Shown piece after piece: positions 33,146 to 44,213 of a stretch of 64,000 nt of DNA. The DNA lies in the NCBI GenBank assembly GCA_037039685.1, contig JAWNGF010000016.1:558001-622000 (forward strand), in the 5' to 3' direction. The position numbers and the translations under genes are program-made. Within the stretch, counting starts at the first letter, position 1; each line of letters starts with the position of its first letter. Under the pieces are notes generated by a model that saw nothing but the letters and a program-made list of their open reading frames with translations, searched no databases and was not told where the DNA came from. The DNA is from Ceratobasidium sp. AG-K (Eukaryota; Basidiomycota; Agaricomycetes; Cantharellales; Ceratobasidiaceae).

Positions 33146-34165
33146 TCAGTAGTTAATGGACCCCCCCTTAGCCTTGATCACCTCCCTCATCCTATTAGGC
33201 ATGCTGCTGATCAGATTCTGACACAGCTCTGGCTCCACCTTCTCCCACTCCACCTGAAACCTTTCCCACAGCTCCAAAACCCCCCTTGGAGGATGTTCAT
33301 GCTCCCCCAGCCTCCTTTTGATGATGCCCCATAAGTTTTCAATTGGACTGAGATCTGGGGAGTTGGAAGGCCATTCCATGACCTCAAAACCATTGTCAGC
33401 TAGCCAATTTGTTGCCAATTTGGACTTGTGAGCAGGAGCATTGTCCTGTTGGAAGATAATGTCTTCCACCTCCTTCCCATAATACTCCAAAGTCTGCATC
33501 AACTCATCCTCCAAAATCTCTGCATAGACCTCCTTGGTAACTGTCTCTTCAACCTTGGTAGCATAGCCAGGCCCATCCCAACAAAAACAGCCCCAAATCT
33601 GAATAGACCCTCCACCTGAGTGAGCTGTGGGCTGGATAGCTGCATCACTAAGCTCCTGGCCAGGCCTAATCCACACCCATTGTTGGCCATCTGACCCTAG
33701 GCGATTGATTTTGGTCTCATCTGACCACATGACCCCTTTCCAGTCCTCAACAGTCCAGTGGCAGTGGGCACGAGCAAAGGGTAGTCAAGTGTTGCAGATA
33801 TGTTTAGGGAGTTTGGGCTTTGTAACCTTCTTCTTGGCCATTAAACCAGCATCCTTGAGTGTCTGGTGGACAGTTTCATGGCTAAGAGTGTGCCCCTCAG
33901 CTGTCCTGTATGTCCTAGCCACAGAGGAAGTAGTAGCAGAGTTGCCATTGGTGACAGAGCAAACCAGGTGGTGAGCTGTAGCAGGGGTGACTTTGAGAGG
34001 ACGGCCTGGGGGTTTGCGAGGAAGGTTGGGATGGTGTATATTGCGCAGTTCAGAGATGTGTCCCTCACTAACTCCAGTAGTCTTAGAGATTTAAGCATGA
34101 CGGAGGCCAGCATCAAGCTTAGCAAGCACAGAAACAAGCTTGGAGGTGGAAATGGCCTTAGGCAT
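33146..34165 (-). pseudogene. Tc1/mariner transposase (DD34E), two premature stops
   Basis: Begins MPKAISTSKL at 34165 with a paired helix-turn-helix DNA-binding region (KTTGVSEGHISEL; RKPPGRPLKV; HETVHQTLKDAGL). The catalytic domain has WSDETKI, FQQDNAPAH and SPIENLWG; 34 residues separate the second Asp from the Glu, so DD34E. TAA at 34091-34093 (RHA*ISK, from CAA) and TGA at 33785-33787 (NT*LPFA) break it; both fit C-to-T change. The ORF from 33730 to 33146 alone keeps all three acidic residues. About 340 residues, normal for Tc1. Confidence 0.95.
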
Positions 34166-34489
34166 GAAGGACAAGAGCTGGAGGGGTGCTGCAGTCCTGG
34201 GTGGTGAGCAGGGTGGTAGATATACAACTTGGAGTGCCACTGACATCATCAATGAGGTCACCATGATGTCATCTGAGGTCATAATGATGTGACATGACAT
34301 CAGTGCCAAGCCTGCAAACAATTGATTGCAAAAACTGTTTTGCCAAAGTTTGCATATCTCCACAGTCACAAGACCAAACAAGACCAAACTGCCACACAGA
34401 TGTAGCAAGGAAGCAAGGGTAGCCACCGCTATACCCTGAGCTTATGTAAGCTTATATGTGCCTTTCTATTTGGCCAACTCCACCCATGT

Positions 34490-34521
34490 ATGGTTTTTGT
34501 GATTGATTTTTTGCAGCACTG
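34490..34521 (-). repeat. Right terminal inverted repeat of Tc1 element
   Basis: Inverse of 32906-32937; ends GCAGCACTG next to TA. Confidence 0.95.
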
Positions 34522-36491
34522 TACTTTGCCCTGAGGAGGTTATCCAACATCTTTTGGAGCCTCTCAGTGATTCTCAGGCCTAAGAGCCACTCATTAAGCC
34601 TCAAAAAACCACTCTCTGAGCAGGCTGTGACAGTTGGTCCATCTGTTTGTAGATGGTAAGCAGTGGAAAATGCAGGGTCAATTTGCAGTGCCTTGTACAG
34701 TGCCTTGAGGAATTTGCTGTTGAAAGTTCAGGCTCTTTCTGAAACTGTTCACTTAGGAGTGCCATGGAGACACCAAACATTCCTGGAGGAAGAGATCTGC
34801 CATGTCTTCAGCTGTTGATGATTCTTTGCAGGGGATGGATGAAATGCAGCATTTTGGATAAGCAGTCAACAACAACAAGGATGCGGTCAAATCCCTTGCT
34901 CTTGGGGAGTTTGATAATGAAGTCATAGGAAGTATCCTCCCAAGGCCCATCTGGGTTTGGTAGTGGCTGTACAGGAGCATGCTTTTTGGTGCCTTTACTC
35001 CTTGGCAGATTTTGCAGGAGTCCATGTAGCAAATGGCTTGAAACTTCATTGCAGGCCAGTAGTAGTGCTTAGATATCAGCTCTAGAGCTCTTGCACATCC
35101 TTGGTGACCAGCAGCTGGAGTGTCATGGAAATGAGACAGCAGCTCCTGTTTGAGCTCAGGTTGATCTGGAACAAGCATTCTGCCTTGGTAGAACAATACT
35201 CCTCTGCTTAGAGTGTAATCCTTGAACTTCTGAGCAATGGAATGTGGCAATTTACAATGTTCATATGCAGCTGATATCACTGTGTCAAGGCTAGGGTTGT
35301 CAAGAAGTGCCTCTTTGAGCTTCTCCAGAAAGGAAGCACTGATCATAGCAGAGAAGCCAGTAAATTGATCCTCCTTGAGCATCAGTTGAGGAAGTTGTTC
35401 TTCTGGTGTGTGATCTGCACACCTGGACAAAGCATCTGGTTTCTGGAGTGGTTTCCCTGGTCTGTAAGCAATGACAAAGCTGTAGGCCACAAGAAGCAGG
35501 CACCAGTGTGCATGACACCTATTGAATGTCCTAGCTGTTTTCCAGTCCTCCAAGTTCTTATGATCACTGGACACAGTAATGGGTTGCTCAGTTCCTTCAA
35601 GGAAAATGCACCAGTGCTTAAAGGACCAAATAATTGCCAGTACCTCCTTGCCATGAGTGTCATGATCAGCCAGGGAGAGGCTTGCAGACATGAAGGCCAC
35701 AGGGTGCAAGTGTCCATCTTCCTGTCTCTGTGACAACACAGCACCCAGGGCAGTTCCAGAAGGATCTGTTTCCAAGGAGTAAGGCAGCTTCTCATTGGGA
35801 TGTGCAAGAGTGGGTTCCATGAGAATTGCTTCCTTGAAGGCATCAAACAAACACTGCTCAGCCTTAGTCCATTGCTAGGCAACCTCCTTCTTAGTGAGAT
35901 TGTTGAGGGGGCTTGCTAAGCAGCCAAAATTGGCAACAAAACAGCAAAAGAAATTTGCACAACCCAGGAATGCTTGAACTTGTTTCACAGCAAGGGGCAT
36001 TGGGAACTCTTTGACTGCTTGAACATTGCCTTTCTCCATGGAAATGCCATCAGGAGTGATTACTAGACCAATACATTTGACTGAGGTCACAAAGAAGGGG
36101 CATTTGGAAGGATTGCAGAACAGCCGATTACCCCCGAGTTGCTTAAGCACTTCTTTGACATGTTCCTCATGCTCAGCAATGGAATTAGAGAAGATGAGGA
36201 TGTTGTCAAGGTAAACACTGACAGTGATGTCCAGCAGGTCACAGACAATATTGTTCATGAAGTGTTGGAAGGCAGCGGGAGAGTTGCAAAGACCAAACGG
36301 CATAATCAAGTACTCAGAAAAGCCATATTGGATTCTGACAGCAGTATTCCACTCACCTACTTCTTTGATGTGCCCACCATTGTATCCAGAGTGCAAACAC
36401 AACTCCATTGCCACCAAAACCCACCTTCTTGCAGCCATTGCCTCACTCAAGCACCCCAAGCTCTGCCAAAACTCCTCTACTGCTGTCCATC

Positions 36492-37527
36492 ATGTCCATT
36501 CATTGCCCCCACAACAACACCCCTTTCAACAGCTGGGGCAGCTTGGAAACCTACCTCCACTATATGCCAGAAGGCTTCAAAAGCAAACTAGACTCAGGCA
36601 TCCCCCTACCTGCACTTTGGGCTCATTCCTGCTGCTACCAACTGTGCCTGCTCATGCAAGGTGCCCAACCTTTTCTACCATGTGTGCTATGGCTATCTTT
36701 ACTACCTCAGCAGCAACAATCCCTGTCCCAACTTGGATCAATTAGGTGTATGGAGGGTTAAGGGCTTTGACTTAGACAAGTCTTAGAACCCAAGGAGTAG
36801 TGATAGTAGAGAGGATTTGATTGAGCAAGTCCTAGTGGAGAGGAGGTCAAGCCTTGTTGTTAACCAGCTTGACCTCTGGGTTTATATACATGAGGGATCA
36901 GTGCCATGTCATCATCTATCAGTGTGAGAAAGCCAAGTACAACCAATGCTAAGTGAGATAAGAGGTATGAGTTGATATGCTGGAAGTTCTGGAAGCAGCA
37001 CCAATATCACATGAAAAGACAAATACATCACATGATACAAGTTAAGCGCCAAAGGACATTTGTACCAAAAAAGGAAAGTGTTTGGAAAAAAGAATGTTAA
37101 ATCAGAATAAAATGTCTGAGCTTAGTCAGCTCATTACAATCCCACTTCCCTGCACGGCAGTCCCTTCTATCACTGGCACCATTTTATTGCACACAATTTC
37201 CGCAATTTCCACAAGGTCATTGCTTGGCATTGCTACAAAAACTGCCCATTGGAGGTCAAAGTCTCCCTATCAGAGTACATAGACCACTTCTACATTGGAA
37301 ACAACAAGGAATGGCACGTTTCTTTCAATTAACTTGCAGTCAGAGACAATCAAGAGCCCAATCCACCTCTCCTCCAGTACCTGGAGCTTGAATCACTTCC
37401 AGAGGAGCCTGTGGCAAGTTGTGGATGGTTTCCAGAGCCTCCAGTTGCTTCTGATTGGGGCAGCAATTTCCAAGTAGGTTGGGGCAAGTGGCAATGGTCC
37501 AATCACTCTGCCAATGGTCCATTTTAG
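36492..37527 (+). pseudogene. D4 copy of D-family ORF3, split by solo A LTR
   Basis: Starts MSIHCPHNNTPFNSWGSL at 36492 and ends at TAG 37525-37527; excluding the A LTR and one ATCCC it is about 616 bases. After excision the text reads continuously from YYLSSNNP to TSLHG. A one-base change after KLDSGIP shifts frame near 36600, so coding sense moves to another phase (CACSCKVPNLFYH). The His/Cys block (FHKVIAWHCYKNCPLE) is well preserved beyond the insertion. Confidence 0.75.
36724..37138 (-). repeat. Solo A LTR
   Basis: 415 bp, inverted relative to the A element LTRs, with perfect target duplication ATCCC (36719-36723, 37139-37143). Confidence 0.97.
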
Positions 37528-37537
37528 GGGGGGGCAA

Positions 37538-38047
37538 TGTCACAAGCCTTGCTCTTGACAATGGTCTGTGTGCTGCGCCTTCTTTGCTTGTTGGCTGCCT
37601 TTGTTGTTCTGTTTGTTGTTTTCCCCCTGTTGTGTGCTTGTTGGCTGCCACATAGTTTGTTTTGTTGTTTACTCCTTTGTTGTTGCTTCTCTCACTTAGC
37701 CTGTTGTACACATGGATCATTGGCCTGTATTCTCTGGTCTGTGATTTTTCCGGAGCGCTGCACATTGATCCCCATGTGCTATGTGCTCTTCTTGTTCTGA
37801 TGTTCCTCTCATGCTCCTTTTGGACTGTTGTGCTTTCCCCATGTAGATAGCGCTTCCTATCTTCTGTTTGCTATAAAAGATGCAAGGGAAATCATCTGGA
37901 AATCCCAAGAACAATTTACCCTGTGATTTACCCACTCTACTTTGCCCTGAGCAGGTTATCCAATGTCTTTGGGAGCCTCTCAGTGATTCTCAGGCCTAAG
38001 AGCTGCTCATTAGTCTCAAACAACCCTTTTATGAGCAGGTTGTGACA
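37538..38047 (+). repeat. D4 3' LTR
   Basis: 510 bp, TGTCACAAGC...GGTTGTGACA, preceded by the purine tract TTTTAGGGGGGGGCAA. TATA-like CTATAAAAG near 37872. Confidence 0.92.
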
Positions 38048-38494
38048 AATGAGTGGCTCTTAGGCCAAAGAAACCCTGAGAGGCTGCAAAAGATGTCAGA
38101 TAACCTCCTCAGGGCAAAGCAGAGTGAGTACACAGCAAGTTAAATCATTCTTGGTGCCCCAGGACTATTTCCCTTGTATCTTTTATAGTAAGCAAAACAA
38201 GGAAGCACTATCTACACAGGGAAATCACAACAAGTCACAATGGAGCAAGGTAAGCACATGGGGATGTGAGCACTGCAATATGAGAAAATCTAAAAACAGG
38301 ACACACATGCTGCTCAACCACATGTCCAAAGGACTAACCAAGGGAAGTCACAGCAATGTTACAACAATCCAAACACAGTACATGGCAGTGGAGAAGAGCA
38401 ACACAGGGTGAAATCATCCCACAGACAACAAAGAGTGAATGCACAGCACTGAAACACTAGACATAATCCATTGTCTGGAGCGTGGTTTGTAATG
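38048..38494 (-). repeat. Truncated inverted D LTR
   Basis: Starts at AATGAGTGGCTCTTAG, lacking about the first 37 bases of an inverted D LTR, and abuts the D4 LTR. The far end is degenerate (TTTGTAATG where others have TTGTGACA). Diverged from other D LTRs. Confidence 0.75.
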
Positions 38495-38519
38495 TTGAGC
38501 TGCAGGCTTTGCTTATCCC

Positions 38520-39600
38520 TGCAAGTTGGAATACTGGAAATCAGCTAGCACATTCAAAAGGTGCCATGCGGATTGCTATTTGCTCCTAGCATCATTCAAC
38601 TTTGCCATTGCTTACAGGCCATGGAAACTGTGACAGCTACCTGAAGCCTTGTCCAGGTGCACAGACCACATAGCTCCAGAGCCCCTTCCTGAACTGATGA
38701 AGGAGGATCACTTTGCTGGGTTCTATCTGGAGATCAGTACTTGCTTCCATGAGAAACTCAAGGAAGCTCTTCTTGATGACATTAGTTTTAATACAGTGAT
38801 TGGAGATAGCTAGAGGTTATTTGTGCACTTTTATCAATCTCTGACAGACAGACTAGGTATATTTGCTACCCCTTGCTGAGTTCTGCCATAACAATTCCCG
38901 GAGTGAAGCTACATGATTATCTGCCTTTGAGTTTGTTATAGACACTCTCCTCCCATGTCTCCCAGTCTGGAAGTCCCTGGAATGCCTGTTGCCACAGATA
39001 GGGCAGCAGAATGCAGGGCTGTTATTGAGGAGGTATAGGCAAAAATCAAGTTGATTCAAGTGGGATACCAAGCAGGAGATCACAGAGCTACTATGCTCAA
39101 ATTTGCAGTTGTTTACAAGGTATGGTTGCTAGGCACACACATCAAATTACAGTGCCCCAATAAAAAGCTAGACCACAAGGAATATGGTCATTGCTGTGTT
39201 CTGCAATGATTGGATCTACTAGAGATTACAAAGATCCACAATGCACTCCACATGGCCTGGCTCTCTGGGGTGAAGGAATACAGTGCTATCAAGTGTAATT
39301 TTTGGCAACCACTCACTGTGATCACAGATGAAGGGGAAGAAGTTTATGATGTTAGCAAGCCAATGGCTTGGGAGGCACAAGATGGAATTTGAAAATACAG
39401 GGTCTGTTGGCAAACAATATAGGCTGCTTGACAACACTTTTGAGCCTGCTTGTGAGAGGTTTACCTAGGCAACAAATTGCAGGACTTCTACACTAATGTC
39501 CCCAATGCCCCACTGCCAGGTGATCCAGCTCCACAAATATTGCCAAGGGTTAAAAGGCAGGCAGGAAACACAAGTCCAACACCTCCAAAACCCATTTGTA
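38520..39600 (+). pseudogene. D6 pol remnant
   Basis: RNase H end at 38520-38820 (CHADCYLLLASFNFAIAYRP, LMKEDHFAGFY), then a jump straight into the integrase C-terminal region (ATDRAAECRAVIEEV, VYKVWLLGTHIKLQCPNKKL), so the integrase zinc and catalytic domains are deleted. The chromodomain stretch (EGEEVYDVSKPM, KYRVCWQ) follows at 39330-39420 with several stops. Confidence 0.75.
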
Positions 39601-39661
39601 GCCTCCTCTGCCTCACTCCAGTGTTCAAAGCTACTGCCTCAGCTCTCTATCAACCTCCAGC

Positions 39662-40273
39662 ATGTCTATTTGTTGCCACTACAATACCATGGCTTAGGGC
39701 ACCAGGCGCAGCCTTAATACATACCTCCACTTCATGCCTGGAGGTTCCAATCATGAGCTAGACAAATGCCTCCTCTGCTTACACTTTGGTCTCATGCCCA
39801 CTGTTGCCAAGCAAGGCTGTCTTCTCAAGGGTTTGAATCTCTTCCATCACATGTGCCATGGGTACCTCTACTAACTCAGCAGCAACTATCTCTCATCTTT
39901 GCACAGTGGTGCATTGTACTACTGGCACCACTGAATTTCATGCCACTGGACAGACTTTCACAAGGTTACAGCTTGGCATCAATATAAAACTGCTCACTGG
40001 ATGTCAGGGTCACACTTTCAGTGTACAGGGCCCACTATTCCATTGGAAACAACATGGCCTTGTATGTGTTGTTTGATGGCCTGTGCATCCGAGACACTCC
40101 ATCACTCAAACCTATTGCCCATCAGTTTGTAGAGCCTGAGCCTGGCTCCTCTGAGGTCCTAGCCAACAGTGGATGGTTTCTGCAATCTCCAATTCCTCTA
40201 AGTGGGGTTGCAAATTATAAGTGGGTTGGGGCCAGCACCAATGGTCTAATGGCTGCCCTGATGTCCCATTTAA
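39662..40273 (+). pseudogene. D6 copy of D-family ORF3
   Basis: 612 bases from ATG 39662 to TAA 40271-40273, the same length as other D copies, but with around ten stops. YLHFMPGG, the GLNLFHHMCHGYLY segment and the HKVTAWHQYK segment identify it; the paired Cys of other copies are partly lost. Confidence 0.6.
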
Positions 40274-40284
40274 GGGGAAGGCAA

Positions 40285-40790
40285 TGTCACAAGCCTGCAC
40301 CTGCTAATAGACTGTGGTAGTGGTGTCCTTGTTGAGCTGTGCACTTTGCTTATCCCTGTTGCTCTATTCCTTGTTTTGTGTGCTTCCTGTGCCACAGTCC
40401 TTTGTTTTGATTGCTGATCTTTTGGTCCACTCTCACTTGCTAAGCTCTTTGTACACCAGGTTGAGTGGCTTGTAATTCCCACTCTCTGATTCTTCTGAAC
40501 TGCTGTGCCTTGACCTGCATGTGCTACAGAAGCTTCAGCTATTCATGTTCCCCACTTGCTGCTTCTAGCTTGTTCTCTCTTCCCCATGTAGATAGTTGCC
40601 TTTTGCTCCTTCTCCCTATAAAATATGCAAGGGAAATTGCCTTGGATCCCCAAGGATGATTTATCTCATTGTTCACACATTCTACTACACTGTGAGAAGG
40701 TGATCCCACATCTTTGGAGCCAAGCAGGGAAATCTAAGGACATACAACCACTCATTAGTTGTCACAGATGTGTCTCACTGGGTTGTCACA
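40285..40790 (+). repeat. D6 3' LTR
   Basis: TGTCACAAGC at 40285 to about 40790 (GGTTGTCACA), the most diverged D LTR in the window; limit at the right is approximate. Confidence 0.75.
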
Positions 40791-40842
40791 AAATAGTAGC
40801 AAAATAGAGTAGGAGCATGATTGCTTTCTCCAGATTACAGCT

Positions 40843-40931
40843 TGTCATGAGCTTTGCTCCTGACAATGGTCTGTGTGCTGCACCTTCATCGCTTGTTGGC
40901 TGCCTTGGTTGTCATGTTGGTTGTTTTCCCC
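40843..40931 (+). repeat. D1 5' LTR remnant
   Basis: First 89 bases of a D LTR; the remaining ~420 bases are deleted and gag leader sequence follows directly. With U3 promoter and R lost, D1 could not be transcribed normally. Confidence 0.8.
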
Positions 40932-42044
40932 AAGCAATCAACAGGCACATTCCTAGGCTCATCCTCAGCAGCTACACTAGCCCCATTCTGAACCCCATCT
41001 TTGCCCAGCACGTAATCTTCTTCAGGTGCCTCCATGGAGCGCAACTCAGCAGCAGGACAATTGGTTTCCACCTCAGGAACAAGCAAAAACCCTCCAGCAC
41101 CAGGCACAAAGCACTCCCAAAGCCCAGAAAGTGAATGTACCTCAGTAGGCATGCACCGGTTCATGGACAATGATCGGAGAAAACTGGAGTGTGTCTACAG
41201 CGCATTTTACAACCAATCAATTGAAGAACCCATCAGAATCTCCCAAATGATGGAAAATCACACTCAAACGCTTCTGAAACGCATCCAGGAGCTGGAAGAC
41301 ACCCTGAAAGCACACATAGAACAGGAGGTCAACTGCCCTGTCAACCTGGTAATCAATACAGAAGCCCCCAAGCCAGCAATGTCCCTGGGTCAGGAGGGAT
41401 CTCCTTCATCTCAGTGGAGGACACCCCCAGGCCCTCTCAGGCAATTGGGAGCTCCACTATGCACAATAACCAAGTCCCCATACATTTTGGGTCAGAAGAT
41501 CCCTCAGGAAGTGTCCCTCATTGGCTTACTATCACAAGGGAATCCCCTGCACCTCTGCAGGCATCAGCATTCCCCTCTTCCTTTACCATTTGATTTGTGA
41601 ACACCCAAAGCAACCCTGAAACCTCTGCCATTCATATTGGACAGGGAAAGGGAAAGGATAAGGCTCTGGAGATGACAATCAATTTATCTGCTCTCTTGGC
41701 TCCAATAGAGAGACCCCAGATCCCCATCCTACTCCAGACCCACCTCAGTTAAATTTCCCAACCATCAGATGCTCTCCAAAAGCCCAGGAGGAGCATGAGG
41801 CAATGGAGATGATGGCAGAGGCTCTGGGTTGCTCTTTAACAGCTCCTTTGAGCACTTTGATCCATGGATTAAGCCTGATCCCTGGTGCTTCTATTGCCAA
41901 ATCCAAGACCCCCAGCCCTGAGAAGTATGATGGCAAGAAGGGCCCTGGAGCAAAATTGTTTATGCTGGAATGCAAGGCCTACTTCCTTGCCAACCAATCT
42001 TCCTTTCCCTCTGATCATGTCTCTGCAACACTCCTGCTGTCTTC
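40932..42044 (+). pseudogene. Gag of D1, truncated
   Basis: The leader-proximal part (INRHIPRLILSSYTSPILNP) also occurs in D5 at 59400-59560. An ORF at 41034-41600 gives helical sequence (IRISQMMENHTQTLLKRIQE) and a Pro/Ser-rich linker; after a frameshift the start of the capsid-like domain appears at 41800-42030 (PSPEKYDGKKGPGAKLF, ANQSSFPSDHVS). It breaks off at about 42044, fused to the middle of RT. The rest of gag, zinc knuckle, protease and RT N-terminus are deleted. Confidence 0.8.
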
Positions 42045-42923
42045 CAACACTTCATGAACAACATTTTCCATGACCTGCTGGACATCACTGTCATTCTTTA
42101 CCTTGACAACATCCTGATCTTTGCTAATTCTGTTGTTGAGCATGAGGAACATGTCAAAGAAGTGCTTAAGCAACTCAGGGACAATCAGCTCTTCAGCAAC
42201 CCTGCCAAATGCCACTTCTTTGTCAAATCAGTCAACTACATTGGCCTTGTGATCACTCCTGAAGGTATTTTCATGGAAAAAGACAAGGTTCAAGCAGTCA
42301 AGGAATGGCCTGCTCCTGTAACTGTGAAACAAGTTCAAGCATTCCTGGGCTTTGCCAACTTCTATTGCCACTTTGTGCCTGAGTTCAGCTCCTTAGCATG
42401 CCCTCTAAATGATCTCACCAAGAAGGAGGTTGCCTGGCAATGGACAGAGGCCGAGCAGCACTCATTTGATGCCATCAAGGAAGTAATTTGCATGGAACCC
42501 ACTCTTGCACATCCAAATGAGAAGCTGCCCTATTTCCCAGAGACAGATGCTTCTGGAACCACCCTGGGTGCTGTGCTGTCACAGAGACAGGCTGATGGTT
42601 GCTTGCACTCTGTCACCTTCATGTCAGCAAGCTTCTCCCCTGCTGAGCTGAACTATGACACTCATGACAAGGAACTACTGGCTATGATCTGGTCTTTTGA
42701 GCACTGGCACATTTTCCTGGCAGGAACTGAGCAACCTATCACTGTCTTCACTGATCACAAGAACTTGGAGTATTGGAAAACTGCTAGGACATCCAATCAT
42801 TGTCATGCATGCTGGTATCTGCTGCTTGCTTTCTACAAATTTGTCATTGCTTACAGGCTGGGTAAACAGTCCCAGATGCTGGATGCCTTGTCCAGGCGTG
42901 CAGGTCACATGGCAGAAGAGCCT
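42045..42923 (+). pseudogene. D1 pol, part 1: RT C-terminal half and RNase H
   Basis: Continuous frame from FQHFMNNIFHDLLDI at the deletion joint. RT box reads LYLDNILIF (YLDN, as in D3). Connection region (WPAPVTVKQVQAFLGFANFY) and RNase H ([43 protein letters not shown]) are intact; the frame enters the solo LTR after HMAEEP. No stop within this part. Confidence 0.92.
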
Positions 42924-43432
42924 TGTCACAAGCCTTGCTCCTGACAATGGTCTGCGTGCTGCGCCTTCATTGCTTGTGGGCTGCCCTTGTTGTTCTGTTT
43001 GTTGTTTTCCCACTGTTCTGTGCTTGTTGGCTGCCATGTAGTGTGTTTTGTTGTTTACTCCTTTGTTGTTGCTTCTCTTGCATAGCCCTTTGTACAGGTG
43101 GATCATCAGAATGTGTGCTCCAGTCTGTGATTTTTCCGGAGCACTGCACATTGATCCCCATGTGCTATGTGCTCTTCTTGTTCTGATGTTCCTTTCATGC
43201 TTCTTTTGGATTGTTGTGCTTTCCCATGTAGAAAGCGCTTCCTTTCTTCTGTTTCCTATAAAAGATGCAAGGGAAATTGTCTTGGAATCCCAAGAACAAT
43301 TGACCTTGTCATTTACCCACTCTACTTTGCCCTGAGGAGGTTATCCAACATCTTTTGGAGCCTCTCAGTGATTCTCAGGCCTAAGAGCTGCTCATCAGTC
43401 TCAAACAACCCTTCTGTGAGCAGCTTGTGACA
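42924..43432 (+). repeat. Solo D LTR inside D1 pol
   Basis: 509 bp, same orientation as its host, perfect target duplication AGCCT (42919-42923, 43433-43437). Its removal rejoins MAEEP with LPQPMIKEGQFSGF in frame. Confidence 0.95.
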
Positions 43433-44213
43433 AGCCTCTTCCTCAACCAATGATCAAGGAGGGTCAATTTTCTGGCTTCCCTGCTATGATCAGTGCTTCC
43501 TTCCTTGAGAAACTCAAAGAGGTGCTTCTTGATGACCCTAGCCTTGACACGGCAATCTCTGCTGCCTCTGAACCTGCTAAAATGCCCCATTCCATTGCTC
43601 AGAAATTCAAATGTTACACTTTAAGCAAAGGAGTTTTGTTTTACCAAGGTAGAATTGTTGTTCCAGATGAACCTGAGCTCAAACAGGAGTTGCTAGCTCA
43701 TTTCCATGATACTCCAGCCACTGGTCACCAGGGATGTGCTAGACCTCTAGAGCTGATATCTAGGCACTACTACTGGCCTGCTATGAAGTTTCAAGTCAAT
43801 TGCTATGTGGATGCCTACAATATCTGCCAAAGGAGTAAGGGGACAGAAAAGCATGCTCCCCTTCAGCCATTACCTATTCCTGCTGGCCCCTGGGAGGACA
43901 TTTCCTATGATTTCATTGTCAAACTTCCCAAGAGCAAGGGCTTTGACAGCATCCTTGTTGTTGTTAATTGCTTCTCCAAAATGGCATATTTCATCCCCTG
44001 CAAAAAGGCATCAACAACTGAAGACGTTGCAGATCTCTTCCTGAGGAATGTTTGGCATCTCCATGGAACTCCTAGGTGAACTGTTTCGGACAGACACTCA
44101 ACTTTCACCAGCAAATTCCTCAGGGCCCTGTACAAGGTGCTCCAAATTCATCCAGCATTCTCCACTGCCTGCAACCCACAGACTGATGGTCAAACTGAGC
44201 AACTGAACCAATG
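43433..44213 (+). pseudogene. D1 pol, part 2: integrase
   Basis: Integrase zinc domain (HFHDTPATGHQGCARPLELI, CYVDAYNICQ) and catalytic core. The first catalytic Asp is Asn (VVVNCFSKM; D3 and D5 have VVVDC), a G-to-A type change. A TGA at 44077-44079 follows HGTPR, then TVSDRHSTF and TDGQTEQLNQ up to the E2 insertion at 44214. Confidence 0.92.

Larger units (their letters stand above)
32906..34521 (-). mobile_element. Tc1/mariner element, full length, defective
   Basis: 1,616 bp with 32-bp terminal inverted repeats starting CAGTGCTGCAAAAAA, TA duplication on both sides (32904-32905, 34522-34523), and one transposase gene. Removing it restores the D LTR text CTCTACTTTGCC. Confidence 0.95.
32506..34632 (+). 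repeat. Solo D LTR interrupted by a Tc1 element
   Basis: TGTCACAAGC at 32506 to GCTGTGACA at 34632. Minus the Tc1 element and one TA it is 509 bp, the standard D LTR length. Flanks GTTTG and GTTGG match at four of five bases. Inserted in the integrase of D3. Confidence 0.9.
30492..36400 (-). mobile_element. Element D3: 5'-truncated Gypsy chromovirus
   Basis: Minus strand: 3' LTR 30492-30980, ORF3, chromodomain, integrase, RNase H, and RT back to about 36400 where D4 sequence of opposite orientation abuts. A solo D LTR with a Tc1 element (32506-34632) splits the integrase gene. Gag, protease and 5' LTR are absent. Confidence 0.88.
31690..36400 (-). pseudogene. Pol of D3 (RT to chromodomain), broken
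   Basis: RT C-terminal half (36400-35875) has MPFGLCNSPAAF and VYLDNILIF, i.e. YLDN in place of YxDD. A TAG at 35875 replaces Trp (EVA*QW; D1 has W). RNase H and integrase zinc domain follow to 34753 with a frameshift near 34950-35030; the first catalytic Asp is kept (VVVDCLSKM). After the solo LTR the C-terminal integrase resumes (FINHRQTDW, KVWLLG) to 32044, then a decayed chromodomain region (EEVYEVDKLI) to about 31740. Confidence 0.85.
36400..38047 (+). mobile_element. Element D4: 3' fragment of a D element
   Basis: Retains only the end of pol spacer, ORF3, polypurine tract and 3' LTR. Joined head to head with truncated D3 near 36390-36410. Its ORF3 carries a solo A LTR. Confidence 0.85.
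38500..40790 (+). mobile_element. Element D6: heavily decayed D fragment with 3' LTR
   Basis: Plus-strand remnants of RNase H (LEYWKSASTF, IAYRP), integrase C-terminus, chromodomain, ORF3 and LTR, with many stops. Looks the oldest D copy here by number of lesions. Confidence 0.75.

Noticed and set aside
33841..34227. 128-aa Leu/Pro-rich minus ORF beside the transposase
   Set aside because: It is the wrong phase of the transposase N-terminal region; the true frame carries the helix-turn-helix motifs with two stops.
37340..37765. 141-aa minus ORF over D4 ORF3 and LTR (similar at 42675-43151 and 58705-59019)
   Set aside because: Repeats wherever a D LTR occurs and runs across the LTR boundary, so it reflects repeat sequence rather than a gene.
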